Source: Pleurodeles waltl
Taxonomy: Eukaryota; Chordata; Amphibia; Caudata; Salamandridae
Assembly: GCF_031143425.1 (NCBI RefSeq)
Contig: NC_090441.1
Location: forward strand, 223,320,928 to 223,384,927
DNA: 64,000 bases
Direction of reading: 5' to 3'
The notes beneath the pieces were generated by a model. That model saw nothing but the letters and a program-made list of their open reading frames with translations, did not search any database and was not told where the DNA came from. Below, piece after piece: positions 9,340-20,839 of the stretch. How positions within the stretch are numbered: the first letter of the stretch is position 1; each line of letters opens with the position of its first letter. Position numbers and translations under genes: made by a program.

Positions 9340-11541
9340 TGTTAGACCTGACAGCCTTAGGGTGGTCACCCCTAACTTTTGCCTGCCTCCCTCCACATTT
9401 GGACACTGTTTATGCTGGTTTTAGGACTCTGCACACCTTACCACTGCTAACCAGTGCTAAAGTGCATATGCTGTCTCCCTTCAAACATGGTAACTTTGGT
9501 TCATACCCAATTGGCTTATTTAATTTACTTATAAGTCCTTAGTCTAGTGCACTACATGTGCCCAGGGCCAGTAAATTAAAAGCTACTAGTGGGCTGCAGC
9601 ACTGGTTGTGCCACCCACATACGTAGCCCCCTAACCATGTCTCAGGCCTGCCATCGCAAGGCCTGTGTGTGCAGTTTCACTGCCACTTGGTCTTGGCCTT
9701 TAAAAGTACTTGCCAAGCCTTAAACTCCCCTTTTTCTACATATACGTCACCCCTAAGGTATGCCTAGGTAACCCATGAGGCATGGTGCTCTGTAGACGAA
9801 AGGCAGGACATGTACCTGTGTAGTTTACATGTCCTGGTAGTGAAAAACTCTTAAATTAGTTTTTACACTGCTGTGAGGCCTGCTCCTTTCATAGACTAAC
9901 ATTAGGGCTACCCTCATATATTGTTTGAGTTTTAACGTCTGATCTAAAAGGAGTAGGAAGGTCATATTTAGTATGGCCAGAATGGTAACACAACAGCCTG
10001 CTGACTGGTGAAGTTGGATTTAATATTACTATTTTAGAAATGTCACTTTAGAAAGTTGGCATTTTTCTGCACTTAAATCCTTCTGTGCCTTACAATCCAC
10101 ATCTGGCTAGGTCTAGTTGACAGCTCCCTTGTGCATTCACTCAGACAATCCCCAAACACAGGATGCTCAGTCACACTTGCACACATCTGCATATTGAATG
10201 GATCTTCCTGGGGTGGGAGGGTGGAAGGCCTGACACTTACATGTCAAAGAACAGTGGCCTGCCCTCACACAAAGGACCGCCACATCCCCTACTGGGACCC
10301 TGACAGACAGGATTGAACTGCAAGGGGACCTTGTGCACTTCTAAGCTACTCTTTGAAGTCCGCCCAACTTCAAAAGCACATTTGGGTATTTAAACATGGC
10401 CTCTGCCCTACCAAATCAGACACTACCTGAGAAGGAAACTTTAGACCAGAACCTGTAACTTGCCAGGAAGTACTGCCTGGCTGCCCAAAGGACTCACCTG
10501 ACTGCTTTCTGAAGAAGGACTGCTGCCTTACTGTTGCTCTCGTGCTGTGCTGAAGGAGTGATCTCCAAGGGCTTGGATTAAGCTTGCCTCCTGTTCCCTG
10601 AAGTCTCAGGACCAAAAAGACTTCACTCCTGCAGCTGGGATCCCTGTGCGGCGAAAATTTGACGCAGCGCCTGGCAAAAATGACGCACAGCCTGCACCAC
10701 GGTGAAAAATTACCGCACGCTGAACCGAGAACGACGCAGACCGACTTTGCGACGGAAGATCGATGCAGACACGACCGGAACTTTGACGCACAGCCCTACT
10801 GGATTGACACGAGCCAGACTGACGCAGCCTGACTTCCTGAGAGGAATCGATGTAGCACCTGCCGCGCGGGAGACATTTCCACGCATCACCTACCGGAATC
10901 GATGCAGCTCCTGTGTTTTCGCTCCGCAAGCCCAGGATTCCATGCATCGTCCCCAGGGCATCCGAAAACCCCGCAAGCCAAAGAGGATCCAAGACCGTGC
11001 GCCTGATCGACCCACGGCTTCCCCGCGTTAAAAGTAACAACGCACGTCCGTGTGCGTAGGGGCAAAACCAACACACACCTCCCTGTTTTCCACGCATCTC
11101 CTCCTCTGCGGTCCCTTGCAAGAATTTTTTAATTTAATGCAAATTAGGTACTTTGCCCTGCAAAAGACTCTTGTTACTTTTTAGTGACTGGTATTGCTTT
11201 TGAAAGAACTTAAGACACTGTATATTGCTTTTACCGTAATATCTCAACATATACTTATTGCATTTTAATCATTTTGACCTGCTTTTATCCAGATAAATAT
11301 TATATATTTTTCTAAACACTGTGTGGTGTATTTTTGTGGTGTTATACTGTGTTATTGCATGATTTATTGCACAAATACTTTACACATTGCCTTCTCAGTT
11401 AAGCCTGACTGCTCAGTGCCAAGCTACCAGAGGGTGGGCACATGATAATTTGGATTGTGTGTGACTTACCCTGACTAGAGTGAGGGTCCTTGCTTGGACT
11501 GGGGGTAACCTGACTGCCAACCAAAGACCCCATTTCTAACA
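9340..11541 (+). mobile_element. Family B LTR (3' LTR of element 1)
   Basis: Begins TGTTAGACCTGACAGCC right after a purine-rich tract (GCAGTGGGGACACA) and ends CCATTTCTAACA, giving TG…CA ends with the short inverted repeat TGTTAGA/TCTAACA. Its last 170 bp match the LTR end at 59570-59740. Length is 2,202 bp. The part from 10620 to 11030 is rich in CpG and in the word GACGCA. The small reverse ORFs across it have no family resemblance. Confidence 0.85.
10660..10826 (+). promoter_or_regulatory. Repeated TGACGCA words in family B LTR
   Basis: TGACGCA occurs at 10660, 10681, 10784 and 10820, with related ACGACGCAG nearby, in a CpG-rich block of the LTR. TGACG is the CREB/ATF half-site, so these could be ATF/CREB or C/EBP-ATF sites in the LTR control region. 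Only the repetition is seen; binding is inferred. Confidence 0.3.
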
Positions 11542-14490
11542 GGCGACTAGAGGTGCAGGTGAGTAGGTGGATGGGGTGCATGGATGTGTGTGATGGTGGT
11601 GGATGCCTGTATGCATGTGTGCACGATTTGTAACTGCACAGGCGTTGAATGTTTGGCAATCAGCATGAGTGAGGTTGTGGAATTATGTTGTTAAGTGTCC
11701 GTCCCATAGGGGACGCATAGCCAGCTGTATCAAATGGCCATTGTCTGGCATCTGTGTTACCGTTCTGTGTGTTCCCTACAGGTCAGCGCCCATCAGAAGA
11801 GGGGACTCTGGCAGCCCATCGCCAGGGAGGTGCAGACCCTGGGGGTCTTGAACCAGTGGAGCACCCACTGCACGAAGCAGTGGGAGGACCTACGGCACTG
11901 GGCAAGGAAGACCTGCGAGGCCCAGCTAGGGAAGTCCTCCCAACGATGAAGGGTGCCCGTCAGGCCCTGACCCCTCTAATGTGCTGCATTCTGGCGGTGG
12001 CATATCCAGACTTGGACGAGCGCTTGAAGACTGCACAGCAGACACAAGGGGGTGAGTACCATGGCCTTTTTCAGCCTCCTTGATGGATGTCTGAGGGTGC
12101 TGTAGTATGTATGCTTTCTAGTGGCAGGGACCCTGACTGGTGTCTAATAGCAATATGGCCCCCATGGGCAATTAGAAGAATAGGGGCAGGTCTACAGTTC
12201 CTCAGGTCCCTTCTGTAATATGGGAGATGGTTGTATGCTAAGGATGTGGCCACTAGTCAGGGGCATAGGCATGACTATAGCTGTAGGTGCTGCATGTTGT
12301 TGTATTAGCTGGGTGGGAGTATGAGTGAAGCAAATATGTACATCCATTGAGGTGTTAACATATTTCTATCCTGTTTTTTCTCCCCACCCCTGTACTCTTG
12401 TGTTGTCTGTGTACATCAGCATCATCTGGCGAGAGAGTTGTGGCACCGGTGAGTGGGGATGCAGCGGCCCTCTGTTCCAAGGAGACAGGGTCTACCAACG
12501 CCAAGGGGACCAATGGGTTGGAAGGCGAGGGGAGTACCACGATGGTAGTGACTCAGATACCTCCTCCGATGGGAGGTCCCTGGTGGTGGCAGACCCTACT
12601 GGGCCCAACCAATATTTGACATCTTCCGCCACCCCCCTACCATTGGTGCCCTCCCAGTTGCTCTCCACCCAGTGGATAGGCGTCTCCTTCACCCCAGGCA
12701 CTTCATCCCCAGCCCCAGTCGCCCTGCTGCCCTCATGGAGGAGGCTATTGACCTCCTGAAAACCTTCTCTGTAGGGCATACAACCATTGTGAATGCCATC
12801 CAGGGGCTAGCATCCCAGATGCAGCAGTGCAATGCGTACCTGGAAGGCATTCACGGTGCCATGTCTGGCCTACAGAGATCTTTTCAACCTATGACCTACT
12901 CTTTTATGGCAGCCAGTGTCCCTGGTCTTTCTGTCCCCCCTCCCAGCACCTCTACCCTTTCTAACACCCCACTCCCTTCACCCATCCCAAGCACACGTAC
13001 AGACAGCCAAGCACACACCTCAACACACAAAAACCATGCCCAGGAACCCAAGCACCACACTTCCCACCACAGGCATACACACAGCCAACATACAAAGGCA
13101 CACACTACAACATCCACTTCCCCCTGTGTGTCCACCTCTCCCGCCTCCCTGTCTGTCATGTCAACATGCAAACCCACAGGCACTGCACCCTCAGTCACTG
13201 CTGCTGGCCCAATACTTGCAGTCACCACAACATCACACTTTCAGTCATGCACCCCAGGCACCACACCTGCACTCACCACAACGACTTTGAGTGGCACTTG
13301 CTGCACACTCACCAAACTTGCATACACCCAGTCAACATACATTTACACTGGCAGCCTGTCTTGTCAAACTGTGTCCACCCTTCTCCTCCAAAGGCACTCA
13401 CATGTTCCCAGACACCCACCCAACACATATCCACCACACCTCAGCTTGTTGTACCGGCACCTGCATCTACGTCATGCACACCTACACCTCTTACAGCCAC
13501 TCCCTCTGCCTCCACACCTTCCTCCAGGTCCACCACGACTGCCCTTAAAAACGTTTCCTGTCCCGAGTAGATCTTTTTGAACCCACTGGCCCACCCCGTC
13601 TGGTCCGTAAACGTGCCCACCTCCTTGCCCTGTCCACTCGTTCCACGTCCAAATACACCCCTGTCCGCCCTTCACATTCCCATGCCCCTTCCCCAGTGAG
13701 CAAGAGGTCCTGTTCTGGCCCTGGTCCATCTGCCACCCCCGGTCCAAGCCCACTCACCCACCCTTCAAGGCTAAACCAAAACCCCCTCCACCTCCCAAAT
13801 GGAAGCCCAAACCCCCCCCAGACATATGTCGTCACCCCACCACCCCTGCCCTGTTTCCTGAGGTACCTGGCTGCCCCATTGATGTCCCTTTATGGTGGAG
13901 TACCAAGTGCACATGTGGGATTAAAGTTCGGGCCATTTGGGCCCATCAGCCTTTTTGAATTGGGTCTGGCCAATGGCCTCTTTTGGACAATCTGTTGTTA
14001 CAGGAGCTGTAATAACGTTTGTGTGCCCAGTGTTGGTGTTGGCACACTCAGAATATGTGGTTCATCATTTCATTGTGGGAGGGTGTTGTGCACATGTGTG
14101 TACTTTGGGCAGGTTGTCTTGGCCTTGTGTCGGGTAAGTACCTCTTGCTGAGGTGCTTATGGCTTGTGATGTTGTGAGGGATTGTGGGTGCTTTGCAGGG
14201 TGGGTGGAGTGGGTGGATGTTTAACTGTGCCCTTTCTTCCCTTGTTTGGTAGGTTGCGGTACTTACCGTTGTTGTCTTCATCGGCGGTCATGGTCGCGGA
14301 GGTATTTGGCAAGAAGCAGCACTGGGATGATTTCCAATTCTCTCTCCGTGTCTGCTTTGGTGTGTTGTGTATGCCTCCGGTGAGTGTTTCCTTTTATTTG
14401 ATTTGTTTCTGGCAGGCTTTGAGTGGCGGTGGTTTCTGCCCCGGAACTGATGGTGGTCTAGTGCTTCATTATTTGTTGGGTGGGTAGGGT
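11542..14490 (+). mobile_element. Harbinger fragment carrying the Myb-like gene
   Basis: Aligns in gene order, splice sites and protein to the reverse-strand Myb-like gene of the Harbinger at 47287-50094. Exon 1 and both TIRs are missing. The part after 13570 (for example the proline-rich stretch to 13850) follows the same gene's decayed tail; 13900-14490 has no clear coding content. Confidence 0.7.
11782..13570 (+). pseudogene. Harbinger Myb/SANT-like protein A, exons 2 and 3
   Basis: Exon 2 (11782-12051) follows an acceptor CCCTACAG and ends at a donor GGGGTGAGT. It encodes VSAHQKRGLW…, a trihelix Myb/SANT-like DNA-binding segment with WEDLRHWARKTCEAQLG, then MTPL-like and LAVAYPDLDERL. 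A 1-bp deletion near 11945 puts a TGA in frame. Exon 3 starts at 12420 after TACATCAG and encodes EEAIDLLKTFSVGHTTIVNAIQGL followed by a Ser/Thr/Pro/His-rich tail. In Harbinger, such proteins bind the element ends and help bring the transposase to DNA. Exon 1 is absent and the frame is broken. Confidence 0.75.
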
Positions 14491-14498
14491 AATCTCAA

Positions 14499-15275
14499 AT
14501 GGTGTGGGTAATACAACATTCTAATTTAAATGATAAAATTAGAGAAATAATTTTGAATAATTGGCACGTACTTAATAGTGATCAAGAATTATCACCTCTA
14601 GAACACCTACTACTTGCCTTTAGAAAAAATCAGAATATCTGTAACAAATTAGTTAGATCTAACGTTTCAAGAAATCTAGATTTCGGTCAAAAATCAATAA
14701 GGGGACAACAGCCCATTAAAGGAAATCATAAGTGTGGAACATGTAAGGCGTGCCCTGGAGCTATTGTAAGTGACATATTGCAGTGGAACCAAAAGAAATT
14801 TAGATTGATGGAGATTACACATTGCAGAACAGCTAATTGTATATACCTGATTCGCTGTCCTTGCACTTTAGGATATGTAGGTGAGACTGGACGAGAGGTA
14901 AGAGTAAGGATTTTGGAACATATGTCGGCTATACGCAATTATAGGGAGGGAGCTCCCTTAGTCCAACATTGGACAAACTTTGGATATAAAATAGAGGACC
15001 TAACATGGATAATTTTAGAAAAGATTAGGAAAGTGAGGGGCACTGAGGACAATACATTTAGGAGAAAAAGAGAAGTATATTGGATTTTTACTTTGGACAC
15101 TTGCAAAAATGGACTTAATGAATATATTCTGTCGGAAAAGATCTTGATTTCCTTCTTTAGTTTTGCTGGTAGTGAGGCATTTCGGACCGATGGTAACCTG
15201 AATGTGAAAAAAAGTTTAAATAATATGGATTTTTTTTTTTTTTTATTTAGTTTGATAAGAAAGTTGTTTTTGTAA
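14499..15275 (+). CDS. Penelope-type GIY-YIG endonuclease domain (RT missing)
   Basis: An open frame of 258 codons. Residues 79-85 form a CxxCxxC cluster (CGTCKAC) and 113-121 read NCIYLIRCP. The GIY-YIG pair is IYLI (115-118) and YVGETGR (126-132), followed by E140/H141 and the later Glu-rich helix. This nuclease nicks the target site during Penelope retrotransposition. The upstream RT is gone, so the first Met at 14499 is probably internal to the original ORF. The final about 30 residues (Lys/Asn/Phe-rich, over a poly-T tract) may not be native. The domain is intact to the eye, but the element is 5'-truncated. Confidence 0.8.
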   Translation: MVWVIQHSNLNDKIREIILNNWHVLNSDQELSPLEHLLLAFRKNQNICNKLVRSNVSRNLDFGQKSIRGQQPIKGNHKCGTCKACPGAIVSDILQWNQKKFRLMEITHCRTANCIYLIRCPCTLGYVGETGREVRVRILEHMSAIRNYREGAPLVQHWTNFGYKIEDLTWIILEKIRKVRGTEDNTFRRKREVYWIFTLDTCKNGLNEYILSEKILISFFSFAGSEAFRTDGNLNVKKSLNNMDFFFFLFSLIRKLFL

Positions 15276-16636
15276 TTCGTGTTTTATTATATATTTGTTT
15301 TTCGGTCTACATATAAGATATAATTTCATATATTACAGAGCCATTTCCTCTATTTCAATATGGCACCCGTTTTGGTTCCTTCAGTCCTATTTAGGTAAAC
15401 TGGACCCTAGATCATCACAACAAATCCGTAAATCCCATTGAGTCACGTGACTAGGAGGCTAAAAGGGAAGCATTCGAACCTGCGCGTTTACAAGGCAGAC
15501 GTGATGATTAGAACTACGTGTGTGCTTGCTTTATCGCTTAGCACGGTAAGTGTTTGGAGTGAAAGTTTTTGTGGCTGGACTTTTTATGACGGTAATCCAT
15601 AGTGCTAAGCCTACAGTTTCAGCAAGCTCACTGTGTGTTAAACATAATAAAAATACAATTGAGTAGCCTGTTGTTGCGTATTAGAAACGGGTAGGCGATG
15701 AGTTGGAAGTTGGAAGCAGAGCATAATGTAGAACTAATCATTTAAACAAATCGATGTTTGCACGTAAAGTGAGTTCAGACAATGCCATATTGTTTGCCTC
15801 TAGACTTATTCAGATACCTTTTATACCGAAGCAATGGATTTAAACTATTACTCCAGTTGGGGACAAAAGGTCTTTTCCTAATGAGCCACAAAATAAAAAA
15901 GGTAAAATTAACATTTTGAGATTTTGGCCCTATAACGCAATCTAATTACTAGTAAAATTGTATATATTATTGTAGCGACTAATTGGTTGTACTTTTCAGG
16001 CAATCCAATATATTTAACACTAGAATGGACAATACGGTGGATGTCAAGCAGTCTTGTATTCTCCATCTGAAAGACCGTTTATTCTCTATTATGACTCCTT
16101 TCTAGAGACTTTGCCAGGTAAACGCATGATTGTCATATGTAAATGGGATTAGTAAATCATTCAGCTCATGGCCTTATATTGGTTAGAACTGAATTTTGGG
16201 ACCTTATAGTATATGTTTGATTGATGAACATCACGGGTGCCTAATAAAAGGTAAGAGAATGAGATGCACTTTATGGATATGGTGGGACCTACTGGTATTA
16301 GACTATGTCTATCCTCTATCTTGATTTTTCTTCTGGTTTCTCTTCTGGCCCTCTTTTTGAGGTATATTATAGTAATGGAGTTTATTTAAATTTTGAAATT
16401 GCATGTGGTAGTTTTAAACTTTGTTCTATGAATGTATCTCTGAGTATGGGTAGCTTACATATTGTATATATTTAATGACTTGGATATGGTACTCCCCTAT
16501 TACAAGGTTATGTTTTTTATGTGTTTTATATACTAGACATCACCTAATGTGACAAATATCAAGGAATCGACATTTCATGCAATATAGGTGTCCGCCCTAT
16601 GGCAGTTGTATCTATTTTGTGAACACAAGTTTGGGA
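15276..16636. other. AT-rich 3' region of the Penelope-like element
   Basis: No open frame of note. The block around 15430-15560 (AGTCACGTGACT, GCGCGTTTAC, GACGTGATGATTAG) is less AT-rich and could be the terminal-repeat (pLTR) segment. I see no other element in it. Confidence 0.4.
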
Positions 16637-16692
16637 ACGTCCCTGATGAAGGTGTCCTCCACATGAGAGGATCCTTGAAACGCGCGTAAGCC
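16637..16692 (+). ncRNA. Candidate hammerhead ribozyme of the Penelope-like element
   Basis: The conserved core words are in order: CTGATGA (16643-16649), an arm that can fold (AGG/CCT plus TCCTC/GAGGA, loop CACAT), GAAA (16677-16680), then CGCGCGTA. The last can form the very short helix III known from Penelope hammerheads, with GTA as the cleavage triplet. Stem I is weak: the bases before CTGATGA pair poorly with those after GTA. It could be a decayed ribozyme or a chance match. Penelope-like elements are known to carry hammerheads in their pLTRs, which supports the reading. Confidence 0.4.
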
Positions 16693-16759
16693 CTTGGTTT
16701 CTACTATGTTTTTGTAACGGTATATACAACTATTGATGTATTGGATTTTATTGTTGTTT

Positions 16760-18119
16760 GTATATATGTATATAGATTTATAATATTTCATATTACTGTT
16801 AAAATCTTTTGTGTGTATGTGGTATGACTGAATTAATTAATTATTAACAATGTAATTGATATGATATAATAAAATATGATTAAAATTATTATGTGTCTTT
16901 ATAAAATGAAATTTATTAATATGAAGGTTATGATTAGGATGTAGCCTAGAACTGGACATATGGCCATCAAATAAGTACTGACATACATTATCATATGAAT
17001 ATTGTTATATTGTGACCCTTTGTTGTATATTCATACACAAAGTACAATTCTAGAGTAGTTTTTTTCTTGTGCAGCTTTAGCTTCTATTTCCCTGGACTAG
17101 CTACTATATTGTTTTCAGGGAGCCTTTTGTTTAGAAAGGGCCTTTCCGTCGGCCTGGGGCGGCCTCTTCCATCGTTGACGACACTCCTTTGCTGGCGGAG
17201 AGTGGTTTTCAGGCTGCATGTTTTGCATGTGCTTTCCCGCTGTGTTCATAATGAGGACCTTTGTATTTACTCGCACTGCTTCAGGCCATGTCTGTGGCCA
17301 AAACAGTCCCTCTCATGAGTGCAAATGCATTTGGAGTAGATTTTCTACTCCAGATACTTCTAAATCTAGTCACAAAGTGTTTTTTTTTCCCTCCAATGGA
17401 CCCTTTTTTTCTAAACAGGAAGGAAGTGTCCTATAGACTCTAACTTCCTGTTCCTATCCAGCAGGCTCCTCCCAGTGCTTAGTCCATCTCCTGGTCACTT
17501 TTGACTTGGATTTCAAGGTGGGAAGATCACTCTTTTTGACTCCTAGAGATGTCTTTGGATTTAAGGACGTTTTGTGAAGTCACACAGGTAAGTTCAAAAG
17601 GTATTGAATAAGGGTCTATTTGTTTACTTGGGCATGCACCAGTAGGACTTTGTACTTTCATTTGATTTAAAAATGTTTTTATAGTGCTGGATGGCCTAAA
17701 GTTTCAGTATTGGTCTAGCTATTATTTATTTTGCATTTCATTGACTTTTCATCTTTTGTAAAGGAAAATTGCTGAACAGCCCAGTACCTGTCTTTTTCTA
17801 CATGTTTGTAACATTTGCAATATTATTTTACTATGTGGCTTAGATTAACAAAGAGACATCTAGCCAGAAGGCCCAGTAGTAGTAGTCATCAGTGCATGAT
17901 TTTTTTTCTTTTTTTTTTTTAAAGAGTGCATATGTTGTGTGGTAATAATTGATAGCTCAGTTCATTTTTGTGCTTTGCATTGCGGAATTAATGTTAGTAT
18001 TTTCTCCAGTGCTATCATCATGTCTCCTTATGGCCAGTGTGTATATGTGTGTGTTTGTCATTGTCCACCATTTGTCTTTGTTCTCCATGCTGTGTGGCCA
18101 GGGGCCATTTTGTGTAGTT
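16760..18119. other. Non-coding AT-rich stretch
   Basis: ORFs are short and without family resemblance. 17100-17600 is slightly GC-richer (GGCCTGGGGCGGCCTC) and may be an old repeat that I cannot name. A T-rich run lies near 17900-17920. Nothing else is seen. Confidence 0.4.
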
Positions 18120-18605
18120 TATGTCCATAGGCTTGCATGTGTTCTTTGTTCTCCATGCCTCTTTGTTTGTAGTTGTTGTTTGACCTTGTGGCTGGCAGGC
18201 ATGTTCTTCATCCAGTCACTGTGTCTTTACCATAGGCTTGCATGTCTTCTTCTCTGTTCTCCTAGCCATTTTGTTCATGCAGTCAGTGTTCTTTTGCCAT
18301 AGGCTTGCATGTGTTTTTTCTTTGTTCCCCTCACCTCCTTGTTCCTTCTTGGTTTTGCTCGACCATGTGACTGGCAGCAATTTTGCCCATCTTGCCAGTG
18401 TCCCTTTGCCATAGGCTTTCATGTGTTATTTTTTGCCATGCCTCCTTTCTCCTTGTTGTTGTTTGACCATGTGGCTGGTGGCCATTTTGTACTTACAGCC
18501 ATTGTTCCTTTGCCATAGGCTTGCATGTTTTCTTTCTTTGTTCCCCATGCCTCCTTGCTTGTTGTTGTTGGCTGGAAGCCATTCCGTGTCTTTTCCATAG
18601 GCTTA
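18120..18605 (+). repeat. Imperfect tandem repeat, about 105 bp unit
   Basis: CCATAGGCTT recurs at 18125, 18230, 18297, 18409, 18513 and 18595, spacings of 105, 67, 112, 104 and 82. The shared interior contains TTGTTCCCCATGCCTCC and GACCATGTGGCTGGC. Units differ by deletions and substitutions, so the array is old. Confidence 0.75.
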
Positions 18606-18624
18606 CATACAAACAATGTTAATT

Positions 18625-18925
18625 ATTGTTCAGTTGTTTATTTTAGGTTTATATTGTATTGTTTTCATTTTCTTTATTATTTTAATTTTAATTTAGATTT
18701 TTATTATTTTTTATTTCGTTTTTAATTTTAATTGTATTTTAATGTTTAACTTTAATTTTAATGTTAATGTGTAATTGTACTTTTTAATTTCTTGTTTTTT
18801 AATACATTTAATTTTTTTTATTTTTTTATTTTTTTTATGTTTAAGTTTAATTGTATTTAATTCTACATTTTGCATTGATCCATCCACCCACATCCATTCC
18901 TCCATCCATCCATCCAACAAAGACG
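18625..18925. repeat. T-rich low-complexity tract and CATC repeat
   Basis: 18640-18870 is made of TTTTAATTTTAATT-like words. 18880-18920 holds CCATCCATCCATCC repeats. No gene. Confidence 0.8.
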
Positions 18926-19706
18926 CACAGCCGCATTACAGCATTCATTTTCTTTAGGTATATAATAATTCCATTTCCTTCCGGACACCCAGGCTGCAGA
19001 GCTCTGCATACAAATCAGAAGCATCATTTTTTAATGATTATTCTATTTCCCCTATACCACTTTGCTGCCATAGGTGATTTTGAGGATTATTCCATTTACC
19101 CATGCACCTCTCTCTGACTTCACCAGGTGTCTCCTTTAAAACTGATCAATGTAAAGCAAAGAGCTATATCTGCATATTGTGTTGCCTGATTTGAAATGGC
19201 ATTTTATGGCGTGGTGGTTTGATTTGACTCTACAATGTTTGATTAAATTGGCATTTATTACATAAATAATCAACCGCACTAAGATTGCATTTGTCTGTAC
19301 TCTTTTAACCTGCATCAATGCCATGGTTCACTAAATACATGTTTTTTTTGCTTGTTTGCTTTTAGGTGCACAAAAGAGGAGATCTCACATCACCCGCAGT
19401 ACTGCAAAAAGAGAAGACCTTACAGTTAGTTCGGTCCTCCAAACTCTTCCGCTTGAGCATCTTAGTGCCACTGCCAACTTAGAGCTTAAGATGTCCCAAT
19501 AGAAAGTTGCTCCCAAGAAAGTATCAGTGAGAAGAAGAACAGAACGACCCCAACCCAAGACTATGTCAGTCAGTAAGGCAGTCACTGCAATCATGGCATC
19601 ACCGGTGAGCAGTGATGTTGAATTAGATTTGTCCCTTTCGCAAAGTAGGACCCAATCACTTCAGGACACAGAGCAAAGTGGACAGCAGCCGCATCCAGCA
19701 ATACTA

Positions 19707-20175
19707 GGGCCCAAATTTAAGAAAAGTGGGGCTGCATTATGCTGCCCCACTTTTCTTGTACCCATCAGCACCCCCCTAAACATACGGTGCACTATGGCAC
19801 AGGTTAGGGACAATAGCGTCATCATTTTTGACACTATTGTTGTAAATTGCAGAATTAGTGCAAAAAATATTGATGCTAATTCTGCAAAGTACATAGGAGC
19901 CCATTAAGAATAATGGTGTGCCCCCTGCTAACGCCTCTCATAGATTCCAATGCACCATTTTTGCAGCATCGCTAACTGGGGAATACCCACCTGGCATACA
20001 TTATGCCTGGCGCAGGCATAATGTAGCACAAGACATTACAAAGTGGAGCAATGCATGCATTGCGCCACTTTGTATATCTGGTGCTGCACATTTGACCTCG
20101 TTGAGCTAGATTAGTGTCATAAAAAATTACTCTAATGTGACGCAAGGAGGTGCTAGACCGTCTTAAATCTGGGCC
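19707..20175. mobile_element. MITE with TIRs starting GGGCCCAAATTTAAGA
   Basis: Left end GGGCCCAAATTTAAGA matches the reverse complement of the right end (GGCCCAGATTTAAGA). Inside are further hairpins: 19721-19756 (arms AAGAAAAGTGGGGC), 19997-20026 (arms CATTATGCC), and one with arms ACAAAGTGG at 20038-20074. Target duplication is not clear. Reading on both sides gives charged hAT-like frames, so it appears to have inserted into the hAT. Superfamily unassigned. Confidence 0.6.
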
Positions 20176-20249
20176 TTGATCTTCCCAGAGTTGGAGCAGG
20201 ACAGGAGGTTGAGCGTCCTGCTGAGGGAGAACCTCTTCTTTTAGAATCA

Positions 20250-20624
20250 ATGGCTCCCAGATCTCTAGGAAAAAAAAGGAAGGGCACTACTCCACCATCT
20301 TCTCCAAGCACCACATCTGATGATGATGATAGGGACAGGGGGTTGACCCCAACAGAATCCAGTAGACGCCAGGAGAGACAAGGGAAAAGAAAAGTTCCAG
20401 AAAGCCTTAGGATTATGGAAGGAGATGATGATGATGAGGCAGTCATTGTGAAAGCTGGCACAGAGGTGTTTGACGTTACTCTCCAACCTCCTCCGAGGGA
20501 TGTTGTACAGGCAGCACCGCCAGCTCCCATATTTGTAAGTCCTCTGCATAGACCTGCACTTATCCATACCTCAATAGAAAAAAAGCACTGCAAAGAGAGA
20601 ATCGACACACCCACCTATCTCTAG
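20250..20624 (+). pseudogene. Charged N-terminal ORF within the hAT
   Basis: 124 codons, open. It contains a basic start (SLGKKRKGTTPP), the acidic runs SDDDDRDRG and EGDDDDEAVIV, and a proline-rich end. There is no recognised domain; a BED finger is not visible. By position and strand it may be the disordered N-terminal part of the hAT protein. It could equally be a chance frame. Confidence 0.3.
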
Positions 20625-20839
20625 TTCTTCTTCAGGCATTGGCATTGGTCCAATAAAATAAGAAAGTAGTCCTCTCCTGTTTGAGACTTTTTTAGGATTA
20701 GCAAACAGGAGAAGAACATTACAATACGCTCTATCTGCCGTGCAATTGTTCGTCAAGGTAAGCCTGGTTCACATTATGGTACTTGAGGCCAAACAACCCC
20801 TATGAAAAAACTCACACAATCCGGTGGGAAGGGCACCTT

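Larger units (their letters stand above)
6661..11541 (+). mobile_element. Gmr1-like Ty3/gypsy element 1, 5'-truncated
   Basis: Forward order is integrase C-terminal core, GPY/F-type linker, RT, RNase H, then a 2.2-kb 3' LTR (family B). Integrase before RT is the hallmark of the Gmr1 clade; most Ty3/gypsy elements have RT before integrase. The 5' LTR, gag and protease are missing, cut off where the LINE begins. A hairpin-chain MITE interrupts RNase H. Confidence 0.85.
14491..16760 (+). mobile_element. Penelope-like element, 5'-truncated
   Basis: Only the C-terminal endonuclease region of a Penelope-like retroelement remains (CDS 14499-15275), followed by 1.4 kb of AT-rich non-coding DNA and a hammerhead-like motif near 16640. 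The RT domain that should precede the endonuclease is missing; the left edge abuts the Harbinger fragment. The right boundary is approximate. Confidence 0.7.

Noticed and set aside
10606..11121. 171-codon reverse ORF
   Set aside because: Lies inside the family B LTR; no family resemblance, and the LTR reads in the other direction.
12896..13580. Pro/His/Thr-rich ORFs in several frames as separate genes
   Set aside because: They are the low-complexity tail of the Harbinger Myb-like gene A read in shadow frames.
18711..18920. Lys/Ile-rich reverse ORF
   Set aside because: Low-complexity AT tract.
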